Assembly: GCF_023921125.1 (NCBI RefSeq)
Contig: NZ_CP099466.1
Location: 1,860,001 to 1,924,000 of the forward strand
Direction: 5' to 3'
Length of the DNA: 64,000 nt
Origin: Arthrobacter caoxuetaonis
GTDB taxonomy: Bacteria; Actinomycetota; Actinomycetes; Actinomycetales; Micrococcaceae
The notes below the pieces were generated by a model, which was not told the origin of the DNA, did no database searches, and was given only the letters and a program-made list of their open reading frames with translations. Positions 17,927-27,074 of this stretch are shown in pieces. The stretch's first letter is position 1; every line of letters begins with the position of its first letter. Made by a program: the position numbers and the translations under genes.

Positions 17927-18345
17927 TCCTGCAGGGCCTGGCCGGCCTTGACCGCGAGGACCGGGCAGGACGCCTCCAGCAGGATCCGCTGCGCCGTGCT
18001 GCCGAGGAAAAGCTTGCCCACCGGCGTGCGGTGCCGTAAGCCGACGACGATCAGCCGTGCCCCAAGCCGCGAGGCAACCGCCAGGATTTCGTCCGCGGGG
18101 TCGTAGTCCCCTTCCGGATGGATGATCTCGAAGGACAGTCCTGCCGATTCCAGTTCCGCGGCAATCGAGTTCAGGTCATCGGCGGCATCCTCGCCGTGCG
18201 CATGCCCGTGCCCCAGGCCGCGGCCCGTGGTGCGGACGTTGACGACTGCCAGCTCGTCCTGGAACAGCTCGGCCACCCGTCTCGCCTGCGCGAGGGCGGC
18301 AGCACCCTCGGCTCCCGGGACGTACCCAACGACGATGCTAGCCAT
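17923..18345 (-). CDS. Universal stress protein (UspA family)
   Basis: A 140-residue single UspA domain. It has the first beta-strand SIVVGYVPG, a histidine- and glycine-rich insertion (GLGHGHAHGED) after the second strand, and an ATP-loop-like region VVGLRHRTPVGKLFLGSTAQ, close to the Gx2Gx9G(S/T) ATP-binding pattern of the UspFG group. The role is stress-related and the ligand may be ATP. It overlaps the 3' end of the APC permease gene by 8 bases, so the pair is one operon; Usp-transporter pairings are common. It is convergent with kynU, overlapping by 4 bases. Confidence 0.88.
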   Translation of the reverse strand: MASIVVGYVPGAEGAAALAQARRVAELFQDELAVVNVRTTGRGLGHGHAHGEDAADDLNSIAAELESAGLSFEIIHPEGDYDPADEILAVASRLGARLIVVGLRHRTPVGKLFLGSTAQRILLEASCPVLAVKAGQALQD

Positions 18346-19810
18346 GGAGTTCCTCCGGATCAGTAAAGCGGGTTCGTTTGGCTTTGACCGCCCGGTTCCA
18401 CAGCCAGGTAAAGAACCACAGGACGACGCCTATCGCCAGCAGGATTCCGGCGATGCGGTACTCGATGGGGTCCTGCGCCCAGGGACCCACCAGGAAGGCG
18501 CAGGTGGCGGCCCCGATCCAGGGCATGATGCCGGGGGAGCGGAATGTCTTGCGGACAGCCGCAGGTCCGTCCTCCGTGTTCGGCTGGGGATCCGGCGGAC
18601 GCCGGCGCAGCACGATGCAGGCTATGTTCACGACCGTGAACACGCAGAGCAGAAGCAGTGCGGTGGTTCCGCCCAGCGCCGAAACCGTTTGCGGACCCAT
18701 GGCGTTGGTGACCAGGATGATGAGTCCGGTGGCGATTGCCGTGGTGAACACGATCGCCGCCCACGGTGTCCTGCGCCCGGGCAGGATCAGGGCCAATCCA
18801 CGGGGCAGAACCTCCTGGCGCGACATCCCGTAAAGCAGCCGGCTCGCCATCAGCATGTTGATCAAGGCCGTGTTGGCCACGGCGAAGATCGACAGGAACG
18901 GATAAAAGACGTCGATCGGGAACCCCGGAGCGCCGGTCTGCACCACTTCCAGCAGGGGAGTCTGGCTTTCGGAGAGCTGCCCTACCGGGACCACCGCCAC
19001 GGCGGCGATGGAGACCAGCAGGTAGATGAAGACCGTTATGCCCAGGCCGCTGAGCATGACCTTGGGAAATATCCGCGCCGGGTCCTTCGTCTCTTCGGCC
19101 ATGTTGACGGAGTCCTCGAACCCGACCATCGAGAAGAACGCCAGGGACGTAGCCGCGGTGAGCGCCAGAAACACGGATTTCCCGCCCTCGGTCTCGAAGA
19201 CCATGACCCGGGAGAAGTCCACGTTGCCCTGGCCCATGGCCCAGAAGCCGATGCCGATCACGATCAGGAGCCCGGTCAGTTCCACGATGGTCAGGAAGAC
19301 GTTGAACTTGATGCTTTCCCCGACCCCGCGGAGATTGATGAGCGCCAAAAGCACCATGAAACTGACTGCTATGGCGGTTACGCCGAATTGCCCCCAGCCG
19401 AGGTTGAACCCGACCAGGAAGTTCTCGGCAAGGAACTTCGACGCCGTAGAGGCTGAGGTGATGCCGGAACACAGGACGGCGAAGGTCACCAGGAACGTGA
19501 CGAAGTGGATCCCGAAAGCCTTGTGCGTATACAGGGCGGCTCCGGCTGCCTGCGGGTACTTGGTCACCAGTTCCAGGTAGGACAGCGCCGTGATCGTGGC
19601 AACGGAAAAGGCGATCAGGACCGGAGCCCAGGCCGCTCCGCCAATCTCTCCGGCGATCTGTCCGGTCAGGGCGTAGACGCCGGTTCCCAGCACGTCACCC
19701 ACGATGAACAGGAGCAGGAGCTTGGTTCCCATCACCCGTTTCAGTTCCGGGCCGCTGCTTTCCCGCGGCGAACCGTCGGTCGCCGCATTCTCACCTCCGG
19801 GAACACTCAT
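18338..19810 (-). CDS. APC-superfamily amino acid permease
   Basis: A 490-residue transporter with about 12-13 membrane helices. The first helix has the APC unwound-helix signature (VGDVLGTGVYALTGQIAGEI), and the sixth-helix region FFSMVGFEDSVNMAEETKDP is the second substrate-binding segment. The substrate cannot be told from sequence; cationic amino acids or amines are likely for this subgroup (inference). ATG 19810 (MSVPGGENA) is preferred because the longer reading adds an arginine-rich stretch with no family support. The stress-protein gene follows with an 8-base overlap. Confidence 0.88.
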   Translation of the reverse strand: MSVPGGENAATDGSPRESSGPELKRVMGTKLLLLFIVGDVLGTGVYALTGQIAGEIGGAAWAPVLIAFSVATITALSYLELVTKYPQAAGAALYTHKAFGIHFVTFLVTFAVLCSGITSASTASKFLAENFLVGFNLGWGQFGVTAIAVSFMVLLALINLRGVGESIKFNVFLTIVELTGLLIVIGIGFWAMGQGNVDFSRVMVFETEGGKSVFLALTAATSLAFFSMVGFEDSVNMAEETKDPARIFPKVMLSGLGITVFIYLLVSIAAVAVVPVGQLSESQTPLLEVVQTGAPGFPIDVFYPFLSIFAVANTALINMLMASRLLYGMSRQEVLPRGLALILPGRRTPWAAIVFTTAIATGLIILVTNAMGPQTVSALGGTTALLLLCVFTVVNIACIVLRRRPPDPQPNTEDGPAAVRKTFRSPGIMPWIGAATCAFLVGPWAQDPIEYRIAGILLAIGVVLWFFTWLWNRAVKAKRTRFTDPEELHG

Positions 19811-19915
19811 GCCCGGTATTCTGCGCGCGGAAGCACCGGCGCCGCAATGCACCCGGCAGGATCCATCCACTCGGGCTCCGAATCCGGACCGGCGTGTACC
19901 GGCTGCCGGGGGAAC

Positions 19916-21217
19916 TTAGCCCTGGATCCCAGGTTCAGGAATAACCCGCACCGCCTGGATCCTGTGGTGGTCAACCTCCATGACACGCAGCTGCCCGCCC
20001 GGTGCAGGGACGGCATCCCCGGGGACGGCCATGCGCCCGAGCTGGTCCAGGATGTAGCCGGCAACAGTTTCGTACTGCCCTTCAGGCAGCACTATCCCGG
20101 TGAGCCGGTCGAATTCCTGCAGGATCAATCCGCCGTCGACCAGCATTCCGCCTTCCAGGGCGAGGTGGCGGTCTTCCGGGTCCCGGGCGGTGTCGTATTC
20201 GTCGTAGATCTCGCCGACAAGTTCCTCGACGAGGTCCTCCAGCGTGACAATGCCGTCAGTGCCCCCGTATTCGTCAGCCACGACGGCGATGTGGCTGTTC
20301 TCCCGCCGCATCCTGGACAATGTGGGCAGGACGGTTGCCGTACCCGGCAGGAACAGGATGGGCCGGGCAATCTCACCGAGCCGGGTCTCGCCGGATGGGT
20401 CCGGATCACGCCCGATGAGGTCCCGGACATGGATGAAGCCGAGCACATCATCCGGTGACGCGCCCATGACCGGATACCGGGAATAGGGCAGCTCATGGAC
20501 GCGGACCCGTGCTTCGGCCAGGGTGAGTGATGCGGGAAGGAACTCGACCATGGGCCGCGGGCGCATCACTTCCTGCAGGAGCCGGTGGCCGGCGCCGAAG
20601 ACATCTGCCAGGATGCTGCGGCTCTCATCCGCGATGGTAGGACTGGATTTCACCATCTCCAGCAGCTCCTGCTGGGAAATGGGCACGTTCTTCAGCTGGG
20701 GATCTCCGCCCAGCAGGCGGACCACGGCGTCCGTGGAGACAGACAGCAGCCGGATCACCGGGCGCATCACCGCAGCGAAAAGGGACAACGGGGGAGCAAG
20801 GACACGTACAAAGCCCTCCGCGTTCTGCATGGCGAGCCGCTTGGGAACAAGTTCCGAGAACACCAGGGACAAGTAGGCGACCACCAGCGTCATGGCAACA
20901 AATGCGGCGCTCTGGGCAAGGGAAGGCGCCAGTCCCCAGCCCTCCAGGACCGGGGAAATTGCCGGCGCCAGCGCCGAAGCCCCATAGGCAGCCGAAAAGA
21001 ATCCCGAAAGGGTGACGCCGATCTGGATGGCAGAGAGGAACAGATTCGGGTTCCGCGCGAGCTGCGCGGTCCGTGCTCCGCGCTTCCCGGAGTTTTCCAG
21101 CCGGAGGATCTGGCCCTCGCGAAGTGTCACCAGGGCCATCTCCGCTCCGGCGAACACGCCGCCGAGCAGGATGAAGAAGAGCACCAGGACAATGTTCAGT
21201 AATGCACTGCCGTCCAT
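19916..21217 (-). CDS. CNNM/CorB-type membrane protein with CBS pair (hemolysin C family)
   Basis: A 433-residue protein. A DUF21 membrane domain (residues about 1-190, four helices, with FSELVPKRLAMQNAEGFV) is followed by two CBS domains (about 205-330) and a C-terminal CorC/HlyC transporter-associated domain. Such proteins are Mg2+ or Co2+ exporters or transport regulators; the 'hemolysin' label is historical. ATG 21217 was chosen because the upstream extension is non-hydrophobic, and because a TACCCT -10-like box sits 6 bases before this ATG (leaderless type). The tRNA-Leu terminator lies upstream on the same strand and insulates it. Confidence 0.88.
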   Translation of the reverse strand: MDGSALLNIVLVLFFILLGGVFAGAEMALVTLREGQILRLENSGKRGARTAQLARNPNLFLSAIQIGVTLSGFFSAAYGASALAPAISPVLEGWGLAPSLAQSAAFVAMTLVVAYLSLVFSELVPKRLAMQNAEGFVRVLAPPLSLFAAVMRPVIRLLSVSTDAVVRLLGGDPQLKNVPISQQELLEMVKSSPTIADESRSILADVFGAGHRLLQEVMRPRPMVEFLPASLTLAEARVRVHELPYSRYPVMGASPDDVLGFIHVRDLIGRDPDPSGETRLGEIARPILFLPGTATVLPTLSRMRRENSHIAVVADEYGGTDGIVTLEDLVEELVGEIYDEYDTARDPEDRHLALEGGMLVDGGLILQEFDRLTGIVLPEGQYETVAGYILDQLGRMAVPGDAVPAPGGQLRVMEVDHHRIQAVRVIPEPGIQG

Positions 21218-21223
21218 GATGCG

Positions 21224-21229
21224 AGGGTA
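21224..21229 (-). promoter_or_regulatory. Candidate -10 box for leaderless CNNM gene
   Basis: On the minus strand TACCCT ends 6 bases before the ATG at 21217. It fits TANNNT but is weaker than the TAGNNT boxes elsewhere. Confidence 0.3.
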
Positions 21230-21328
21230 CCCATGCGCAGGCCGCGGTGACAGAGCCCGAAGTCCGGCGGGGGATGAGATGAAGAACACAGCGGTACCGG
21301 GCCGCTGCCCGGCGTCGGCAGGGGATAC

Positions 21329-21370
21329 AAAAAAGACCCTCCTGGTAACCGTGGTTACCAGGAGGGTCTT
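21329..21370 (-). terminator. Rho-independent terminator of tRNA-Leu
   Basis: An 18-base perfect stem (21333-21350 with 21353-21370, loop GT) is followed on the minus strand by T6 (complement of A6 at 21329-21334). It lies directly downstream of the tRNA. Confidence 0.93.
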
Positions 21371-21375
21371 CGCTG

Positions 21376-21459
21376 TGCGCGGAGGGGGACTTGAACCCCC
21401 ACCCTCAATAAGAGGACTAGCACCTCAAGCTAGCGCGTCTGCCATTCCGCCACCCGCGC
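21376..21459 (-). tRNA. tRNA-Leu, anticodon GAG
   Basis: An 84-base cloverleaf on the minus strand. The acceptor 5' GCGCGGG pairs with 3' TCCGCGC and the discriminator is A. The anticodon arm CTAGC / GCTAG holds loop TTGAGGT (anticodon GAG, reading CUC/CUU). There is a long class-II variable arm and a T arm GGGGG-TTCAAGT-CCCCC. CCA is not encoded (ACA follows). Confidence 0.96.
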
Positions 21460-21616
21460 TTGGGTGTCTTCCGAAGAACGTTTTTCATTCCGTTTCTTCG
21501 TTTGCAACGGGAAAAACTCTAACACGGTTTTACCGGGAAGAACGAATCGGCCCAGTTCAGCTCCCGGTTCCGTGACGCGGCTGGAACAAAGCCGGGCTTC
21601 CGGCGTGCCCAGTAGC

Positions 21617-21622
21617 TAGGCT
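21617..21622 (+). promoter_or_regulatory. Candidate -10 box of the M20 peptidase gene
   Basis: TAGGCT lies 30 bases before ATG 21653. The leader would carry the AAGGAG ribosome site at 21641-21646. Confidence 0.35.
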
Positions 21623-21652
21623 GGCCCTATCCCGCCGAGCAAGGAGAAGTGC

Positions 21653-22954
21653 ATGAGCGTTCGCGCCGAAGACGAAGTCACCCGTATCTGCCAGGATCTG
21701 ATCCGCATCGACACCTCCAACTACGGTGACGGAACCGGACCGGGGGAGCGGAAGGCAGCAGAGTACGTCGCCGGACTTATCGAAGAGGTGGGACTGTCAG
21801 CTGACCTGTTCGAATCCGCACCCGGCCGCGCCTCGGTGGTGACCCGCCTTGAGGGCTCCGATCCCTCCCTGCCCGCACTGGTAGTCCACGGCCACCTCGA
21901 CGTCGTGCCGGCGCAGAAGCAGGACTGGAGCGTGGACCCGTTCAGCGGCGAGGAACGGGACGGCCTGATCTGGGGCCGCGGGGCAGTCGACATGAAGGAC
22001 ATGGACGCCATGATCCTCGCGGTGATGCGCGAAATGGCCCGCACAGGTACCCGCGGCCGGCGTGACCTCATCTTCGCCTTTTTCGCGGATGAAGAAGCCG
22101 GGGGCAGCTACGGCGCCAGCTGGGCAGTAGACAACCGCCCCGAACTGTTCGACGGCGCCACGGAAGCAATCTCCGAGGTCGGCGGGTTTTCGGCGACTAT
22201 CGGAGGCCGGCGTACCTACCTGCTGCAGACCGCTGAAAAAGGAATCTCGTGGCTGCGCCTGAAAGCACACGGCCGGGCCGGACACGGCTCCCAGATCAAC
22301 ACCGACAACGCAGTGACCCGCCTGGCCGGTGCCGTCTCGCGGATTGGTGCCCACGAGTGGCCCATTGAACTCACCGATACCACCCGCGCCTTCCTGGACG
22401 GGGTGACCGAGCTGACCGGCGTCGAGTTCGATCCCGAGAACCCTGACAAACTGCTCAGCGAACTCGGCACCGTGGCCCGGTTCGTTGGTGCAACGCTGCA
22501 GAACACGGCCAACCCGACACTGTTGTCCGCCGGATACAAGCACAACGTCATCCCGGGTACGGCAGAGGCACTGATCGACGCACGGACCCTGCCCGGCCAG
22601 GAAGAGCATCTCCTGGAAGTCATCCGCGGACTGGCAGGCGACGGAATCGACGTCAGCTACGAACACAAAGATGTCTCGCTCGAGGTGCCCTTTTCCGGAA
22701 ACCTGGTGGATTCCATGGTGGACGCCCTGCAGGCGGAAGACCCGGGTGCCCCGGTGCTGCCGTACACCCTCTCCGGCGGCACCGACAACAAATCCCTCAG
22801 CCGCCTGGGAATCACCGGATACGGTTTCGCTCCGCTGCGCCTGCCCGAGGACCTTGACTTCACGGGGATGTTCCACGGTGTGGACGAACGAGTCCCTGTT
22901 GATTCCCTGAAGTTCGGCACGAAGGTACTGTCCCGCCTGCTCCGCGGGTACTAG
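21653..22954 (+). CDS. M20/M25/M40-family metallopeptidase (dipeptidase/deacylase)
   Basis: A 433-residue di-zinc hydrolase that cleaves small peptides or N-acyl amino acids. Metal ligands are visible: HGHLDVVP (first His), GAVDMKDM (bridging Asp), FADEEAGG (catalytic and metal Glu pair), and a late His in FHGVDERVP. The lid domain between about residues 190 and 320 contains GRAGHGS. The substrate is not defined by sequence. AAGGAG is 6 bases before the ATG. The next plus-strand gene, an acyl-CoA dehydrogenase, begins 51 bases later. Confidence 0.9.
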   Translation: MSVRAEDEVTRICQDLIRIDTSNYGDGTGPGERKAAEYVAGLIEEVGLSADLFESAPGRASVVTRLEGSDPSLPALVVHGHLDVVPAQKQDWSVDPFSGEERDGLIWGRGAVDMKDMDAMILAVMREMARTGTRGRRDLIFAFFADEEAGGSYGASWAVDNRPELFDGATEAISEVGGFSATIGGRRTYLLQTAEKGISWLRLKAHGRAGHGSQINTDNAVTRLAGAVSRIGAHEWPIELTDTTRAFLDGVTELTGVEFDPENPDKLLSELGTVARFVGATLQNTANPTLLSAGYKHNVIPGTAEALIDARTLPGQEEHLLEVIRGLAGDGIDVSYEHKDVSLEVPFSGNLVDSMVDALQAEDPGAPVLPYTLSGGTDNKSLSRLGITGYGFAPLRLPEDLDFTGMFHGVDERVPVDSLKFGTKVLSRLLRGY

Positions 22955-23005
22955 GCACCACCCTTGACCTGCCCTGACCAGACAGCCCGGAAGGATCCCG
23001 AACCG

Positions 23006-24157
23006 ATGCCCGCCGCAGATATTCTCACTCCCGGCCTGCTGGAACGGCTGCGCCGCCGTGCACCGGAGTACGACCAGCGCAATGCCTTCTTCGACGAGGA
23101 CCTCCAGGAGCTGCGCGACGCGGGCTACTTGGCGCTGTTTACGCCGGTGGAGCAGGGCGGTTCGGGCCTGGGCCTTCCGGAGGTCGTGGCGTGCCAGCGG
23201 CTGCTGGCATCTGCGGCACCGGCAACCGCGCTTGCCATCAACATGCATCTGGTCTGGTGCGGTGTCGCCCACCTGCTGTCCCTGAAGGGGGATGACTCCC
23301 TGTCCTTCGTCCTGGAGGAAGCGTCCCGCGGCGAGGTCTTTGCCTTTGGCATTTCCGAACCCGGTAACTCTGCCGTCCTTTTCGACTCGCTGACGGCTGC
23401 GGTTCCGCAGGGCGGCGGAAGCTACGCGTTTACCGGGCGGAAGATCTTTACCAGCCTGTCACCGGCGTGGACCAGGCTGGGCATCTTCGGAAAGGACTCC
23501 ACAGACCCCGCTGAACCGAGTCTGGTCTTCGGCTTCGCAGACCGGTCCACGGCGGGCATCTCGGCCCTGGATGACTGGGACACGATGGGAATGCGGGCCT
23601 CGCAGTCACGAACCACGCTGCTGCAGGACGCCCTCATACCGGCGGACCGGATTGTGCGGCATACGCCTGTGGGCCCCCACGCCGACCAGTTCGTGTTCGG
23701 TATCTTCAGCCTCTTTGAGACGCTGCTGTCCGCGGTGTACACGGGGATCGGGGAACGAGCGGTGGAACTGGCTGCCGAGGCTGCCGCAGGCCGCACCAGC
23801 CAGGATGTCCCGGCATCGCAGGATCCGCACACCCGCTGGCGGATCGCCGACGCCGCCATCAGGATGGACGGTGTACGGCTCCAGCTTGAAGCCGTAGCCC
23901 GCGACCTGGAAGAGGGAGCCGATCACGGCAGTTTCTGGTTCCCCCGGCTCTCCGGCCTGAAGCTGCGTGCAACAGACACCGTGCGTACCGTGGTGGAAAC
24001 AGCCATGAAGACTGCCGGCGGCCGCAGCTACTTCCGCGGCCAGGAGCTGGAGCGGCTCTACCGGGACGTACTGGCCGGGATGTTCCATCCTTCAAGCGAG
24101 GACTCTGCGCATAACTCCATGGCAAATGCACTGCTGGGGCCAGTCCAGGACCAGTGA
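23006..24157 (+). CDS. Acyl-CoA dehydrogenase family protein
   Basis: A 383-residue flavoprotein of normal dehydrogenase length. It contains FAFGISEPGNSAVLFD (flavin/substrate strand), DDWDTMGMRASQSRTTLLQD (conserved middle domain) and a C-terminal helical domain with MKTAGGRSYFRGQELERLYR near residues 330-350. A clear catalytic glutamate cannot be assigned. The best guess is an acyl-CoA or related desaturase for amino-acid or sulfonate-type acyl groups, but the substrate is unknown. ATG 23006 is preferred to a TTG at 22964 because GGAAGGA lies 10 bases before it and it gives the family N-terminus. Confidence 0.85.
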   Translation: MPAADILTPGLLERLRRRAPEYDQRNAFFDEDLQELRDAGYLALFTPVEQGGSGLGLPEVVACQRLLASAAPATALAINMHLVWCGVAHLLSLKGDDSLSFVLEEASRGEVFAFGISEPGNSAVLFDSLTAAVPQGGGSYAFTGRKIFTSLSPAWTRLGIFGKDSTDPAEPSLVFGFADRSTAGISALDDWDTMGMRASQSRTTLLQDALIPADRIVRHTPVGPHADQFVFGIFSLFETLLSAVYTGIGERAVELAAEAAAGRTSQDVPASQDPHTRWRIADAAIRMDGVRLQLEAVARDLEEGADHGSFWFPRLSGLKLRATDTVRTVVETAMKTAGGRSYFRGQELERLYRDVLAGMFHPSSEDSAHNSMANALLGPVQDQ

Positions 24158-24172
24158 AACCGGGCCTGCCGG

Positions 24173-24412
24173 CTAGGCAGTCCGCTGGACCCGCATGACT
24201 TTCCTCCGCAGCCAGTACCGGTGGATGCCTCCGCGGTAAATGCGCGTGCGCTGGAGCTCCCACTTGCCGTACTCCGCGTGGTCGGTGATTTTTCGGCGGG
24301 CTTCCGGCAGCGACTCATGGGGTCCGACAGAAAGGACCAGATACTCATAGTCCTTGGCGGGAGCGGCAGGAAAGGACCAGTCCGGTTTCAGAATTTGTTC
24401 TCGCATTTCCAT
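24173..24412 (-). CDS. DUF5703 family small protein
   Basis: A 79-residue basic protein conserved in Actinobacteria (DUF5703, recognised by eye). It contains DYEYLVLSVGPHESLPEARR in the middle and ends in an arginine-rich stretch (RYWLRRKVMRVQRTA). There is no membrane segment or signal peptide. The function is unknown. Two ATG codons (24412 and 24406) are possible; the first has GGGATGG just upstream. It is divergent from the acidic-protein gene at 24448, with 35 bases between the two start codons. Confidence 0.7.
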   Translation of the reverse strand: MEMREQILKPDWSFPAAPAKDYEYLVLSVGPHESLPEARRKITDHAEYGKWELQRTRIYRGGIHRYWLRRKVMRVQRTA

Positions 24413-24434
24413 CCCATTTTGCCTGCTTTGCGGC

Positions 24435-24440
24435 TAACGT
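24435..24440 (+). promoter_or_regulatory. Candidate -10 box for leaderless gene at 24448
   Basis: TAACGT ends 7 bases before ATG 24448, and no ribosome site is present between them. Confidence 0.4.
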
Positions 24441-24447
24441 CTAGTCC

Positions 24448-24801
24448 ATGAGCATAGATCCGCGCGTAGCGCTCCAGTCCCTGGTTGCCGCTTTTGAGGA
24501 GCACCTTGCTGCTGCTGCCACCCGCCGCGGAGAGAAGGATCCTGCCGTCGAAGGCGCCTACCTGGCTATTGCTGACGCTTTCGAAGTCTACGAGGAAGTG
24601 CTCTACGACGCCTACGGTGAAGTCACCCCGCTCGAGATTTACGACGATGAAGAGGCCGACGAGGATCTGCTGGACGAAGACGAGGAAGTCCTGCGAGGAT
24701 CCGCTGCCGGCAGCCCCTCGGCCTTCGGCACCGAGGAAGAAACCGAAGAGTTCGACGGCGACCCCGAACCCTACGGCCGGCAGGCCGGCAGCGACCGCTA
24801 G
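24448..24801 (+). CDS. Conserved acidic protein of unknown function
   Basis: A 117-residue very acidic protein. The first 65 residues look helical (LQSLVAAFEEHLAAAATRR, AIADAFEVYEEVLYDAYGE). The rest is a low-complexity acidic tail with DDEEADEDLLDEDEEVL. Homologues in Arthrobacter are sometimes labelled primosomal or hypothetical; nothing in the sequence supports a defined activity. It lies upstream of uppP on the same strand but uppP has its own likely promoter. Confidence 0.7.
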   Translation: MSIDPRVALQSLVAAFEEHLAAAATRRGEKDPAVEGAYLAIADAFEVYEEVLYDAYGEVTPLEIYDDEEADEDLLDEDEEVLRGSAAGSPSAFGTEEETEEFDGDPEPYGRQAGSDR

Positions 24802-24838
24802 CCCGGCAGGCCTGCCATGCGGGGGCTTGCGCGTGCCC

Positions 24839-24844
24839 TAGAGT
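24839..24844 (+). promoter_or_regulatory. -10 box for leaderless uppP
   Basis: TAGAGT ends 6 bases before the GTG at 24851. Confidence 0.5.
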
Positions 24845-24850
24845 CGTAGG

Positions 24851-25675
24851 GTGAATTGGTTCGAAGCGATATTCCTCGGTTTCCTTCAAGGACTGACCGA
24901 ATTCCTGCCCATCTCATCCAGTGCGCACCTGCGGATCGCCGGTGAACTGCTGCCCGGGGCCCAGGATCCCGGCGCCGCGTTTACGGCTATTACCCAGCTC
25001 GGCACGGAGACCGCCGTCGTTGTCTATTTCTGGAAAGACATCGTCCGGATCGTCAAGGCCTGGTTCGGTTCGCTGGCCGGCCGCGTACCCCGTTCCGATC
25101 CGGACGCCCGGATGGGGTGGCTGATCATCGTTGGTTCGCTGCCCATCGCCGTCCTCGGCCTGCTGTTCCAGGACCAGATCGAAAGCACGTTCCGCAGCCT
25201 CTGGCTCGTGGCGACCATGCTGATCGTCTTTGGCATCATCCTGGCCATCGCAGACACCGTGGGAAAGCAGCAGCGGACCCTGGACCAGCTGACGTACAAG
25301 CACGGCATCTTCTACGGTTTTGCCCAGGCCCTGGCGCTCGTCCCCGGCGTGTCCCGTTCCGGCGGCACGATTACCGCCGGGCTGCTGATGGGATACACCC
25401 GGGAGGCCGCCGCGCGCTATGCCTTCCTGCTGGCCATTCCCGCGGTTTTCGGCAGCGGCCTGTACCAGCTCGCCAAATCATGGGGAGAAACCGGCCCTTA
25501 CAGCGGCGCCGAGACCGCTGTCGCCACAGGGGTGGCCTTCGTTGTGGGCTTCATCATCATCGGATGGTTCCTCCGCTACGTTTCCACGCGCAGCTATCGC
25601 TTGTTCGTCTGGTACCGCATCGGCCTGGGCGTGGCGATCTACGTTGCACTCGGGTTTGGAGTGCTGCAGCCCTAA
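24851..25675 (+). CDS. uppP: Undecaprenyl-diphosphatase
   Basis: An inner-membrane phosphatase (BacA family) that recycles the C55 lipid carrier for cell-wall synthesis. The 274-residue protein has about eight helices. The two family motifs are intact: [19 protein letters not shown] at residues 10-28 with its catalytic glutamate, and [19 protein letters not shown] at about 164-182 with the arginine. It starts with GTG and has a -10 box 6 bases upstream, so the mRNA is likely leaderless. The uppP-mshC order is common in Actinobacteria. Confidence 0.95.
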   Translation: MNWFEAIFLGFLQGLTEFLPISSSAHLRIAGELLPGAQDPGAAFTAITQLGTETAVVVYFWKDIVRIVKAWFGSLAGRVPRSDPDARMGWLIIVGSLPIAVLGLLFQDQIESTFRSLWLVATMLIVFGIILAIADTVGKQQRTLDQLTYKHGIFYGFAQALALVPGVSRSGGTITAGLLMGYTREAAARYAFLLAIPAVFGSGLYQLAKSWGETGPYSGAETAVATGVAFVVGFIIIGWFLRYVSTRSYRLFVWYRIGLGVAIYVALGFGVLQP

Positions 25676-25724
25676 GCGCCGCAGCCGGCCCGCTTTACGA
25701 ATGTGTTCCCCCCGTCCAAGTAAG

Positions 25725-25730
25725 TAGAGT
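25725..25730 (+). promoter_or_regulatory. -10 box for leaderless mshC
   Basis: TAGAGT ends 6 bases before GTG 25737, identical in sequence and spacing to the box before uppP. Confidence 0.5.
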
Positions 25731-25736
25731 TGACCT

Positions 25737-27029
25737 GTGATCGCCTGGAAATCCCGCCCCCTTCCCGACCTGCCCGGCAAGTCCCCGGAACTCGTTCTCT
25801 TTGATACTGCCCAGCGCAGGACGGTTGCCGTCCAGCCCGGCGAGGAGGCCGGACTCTATGTCTGCGGCATCACCCCCTACGACGCCACCCACATGGGGCA
25901 CGCTGCAACCTACGTTGCGTTCGACCTGCTGAACCGCCAGTGGCGGGATGCGGGACACACCGTGAACTACGTCCAGAACGTCACCGACGTCGACGACCCG
26001 CTGCTCGAGCGTGCCGCGGCCACCGGCGTGGACTGGACGGTCCTGGCCAAGGAACAGACCCAGCTCTTCCGGGAAGACATGGAAGCGCTGAACGTCCTGG
26101 CACCCCGCAGCTACATCGGCGCCGTGGAGTCCATCGAATGGATTGTCCCCGTGGTCGAAGAACTGCTGGACCGCGGCATCGCCTACCGGGTACCGGCGCA
26201 CGGCTCCGAGCCCGGCGGCGACGTGTATTTCTCGGTTGAGGCCGCCCAGGAACTCGAAGCCGACGGACCCGATGCCTGGTGGCTCGGGCAGGTATCCGGG
26301 CTCACGGCGGAAGCAATGCTTCCGGTCTTTGCAGAGCGCGGCGGTGATCCGGATCGTCCCGGAAAACGCCACCCGCTCGATGCCCTGCTCTGGCGCCTAG
26401 CCCGGCCGAACGAGCCGCTGTGGCCAGGGGGACGCCTGGGCGACGGACGCCCCGGCTGGCACATCGAGTGTTCGGTCATAGCCCGCCGGTTCCTGCCGGC
26501 ACCGTTCACGGTCCAGGCCGGGGGATCGGACCTGATCTTCCCCCACCACGAAATGAGCGCCGGCCATGCCTACGCCTGTTCCGGCGAGCCGCTGGCACGG
26601 CACTACGCCCATGCCGGCATGGTGGGGCTGGACGGCGAAAAGATGAGCAAGTCCCTGGGGAACCTGGTCCTGGTCTCCCGGCTGCGCGCCGACGGCATCG
26701 AACCGGCCGCTATCCGGACTACCCTTGCCGGACACCACTACCGCTCCGACTGGTTCTGGACTGCCGATGACCTGGGGCGTGCCCAGGAACGGCTCCGCCG
26801 CTACCGCCAGGCGCTGGAGCTAACCAGCGAAGGAGCAGCTGCGAACCTGCTGGCACAGTTCAGGTCATCGCTTGCCGACGACCTGAATGCCCCCGCCGCC
26901 CTTGCCGCGGCAGACGAGTGGGCATCCGCCCTGCTGGACGCACCCGGCACTCCGCCTGCAGGGAGCAGTGCCGGAGCCGGCCTTGCGGCCGCAGCGTTCG
27001 ATGCCCTGCTGGGCATCACTCTCCGCTAG
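25737..27029 (+). CDS. mshC: Cysteine:GlcN-Ins ligase (mycothiol biosynthesis)
   Basis: Joins cysteine to 1-D-myo-inosityl-2-amino-2-deoxy-alpha-D-glucoside using ATP, the third enzyme of mycothiol synthesis. The 430-residue protein resembles cysteinyl-tRNA synthetase. It has zinc cysteine C43 in [16 protein letters not shown] (which also holds the HIGH-like motif), [33 protein letters not shown] with further zinc ligands, and KMSKS at 302-306. It is distinguished from CysS by its shorter C-terminus and the GVDWTVLA region. It starts with GTG after a -10 box. The PAC2 gene follows convergently. Confidence 0.95.
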   Translation: MIAWKSRPLPDLPGKSPELVLFDTAQRRTVAVQPGEEAGLYVCGITPYDATHMGHAATYVAFDLLNRQWRDAGHTVNYVQNVTDVDDPLLERAAATGVDWTVLAKEQTQLFREDMEALNVLAPRSYIGAVESIEWIVPVVEELLDRGIAYRVPAHGSEPGGDVYFSVEAAQELEADGPDAWWLGQVSGLTAEAMLPVFAERGGDPDRPGKRHPLDALLWRLARPNEPLWPGGRLGDGRPGWHIECSVIARRFLPAPFTVQAGGSDLIFPHHEMSAGHAYACSGEPLARHYAHAGMVGLDGEKMSKSLGNLVLVSRLRADGIEPAAIRTTLAGHHYRSDWFWTADDLGRAQERLRRYRQALELTSEGAAANLLAQFRSSLADDLNAPAALAAADEWASALLDAPGTPPAGSSAGAGLAAAAFDALLGITLR

Positions 27030-27074
27030 GGCCCCTTACGGAGCGCAGGGCCGCAGTGCTCCGCGCCGGCCGGC

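Noticed and set aside
21376..21459. tRNA-Leu as an integration site
   Set aside because: No integrase lies nearby and no copy of the tRNA 3' end was seen; both flanking genes look like core genes and the recombinase element is 34 kb away.
21797..23272. A 491-codon minus-strand frame across the M20 peptidase and acyl-CoA dehydrogenase starts
   Set aside because: It spans two genes and their gap on the other strand, has no ribosome site, and reads as antisense of conserved metal-binding motifs.
24805..24816. Perfect palindrome GGCAGGCCTGCC between the acidic-protein gene and uppP
   Set aside because: It has no spacer and is short and very GC-rich, so chance is likely; it lies in the -35 area of uppP but no regulator is known.
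27030..27074. Hairpin CGGAGC/GCTCCG between mshC and the PAC2 gene as a terminator
   Set aside because: Only six pairs with a 13-base loop and no T-run; too weak to call.
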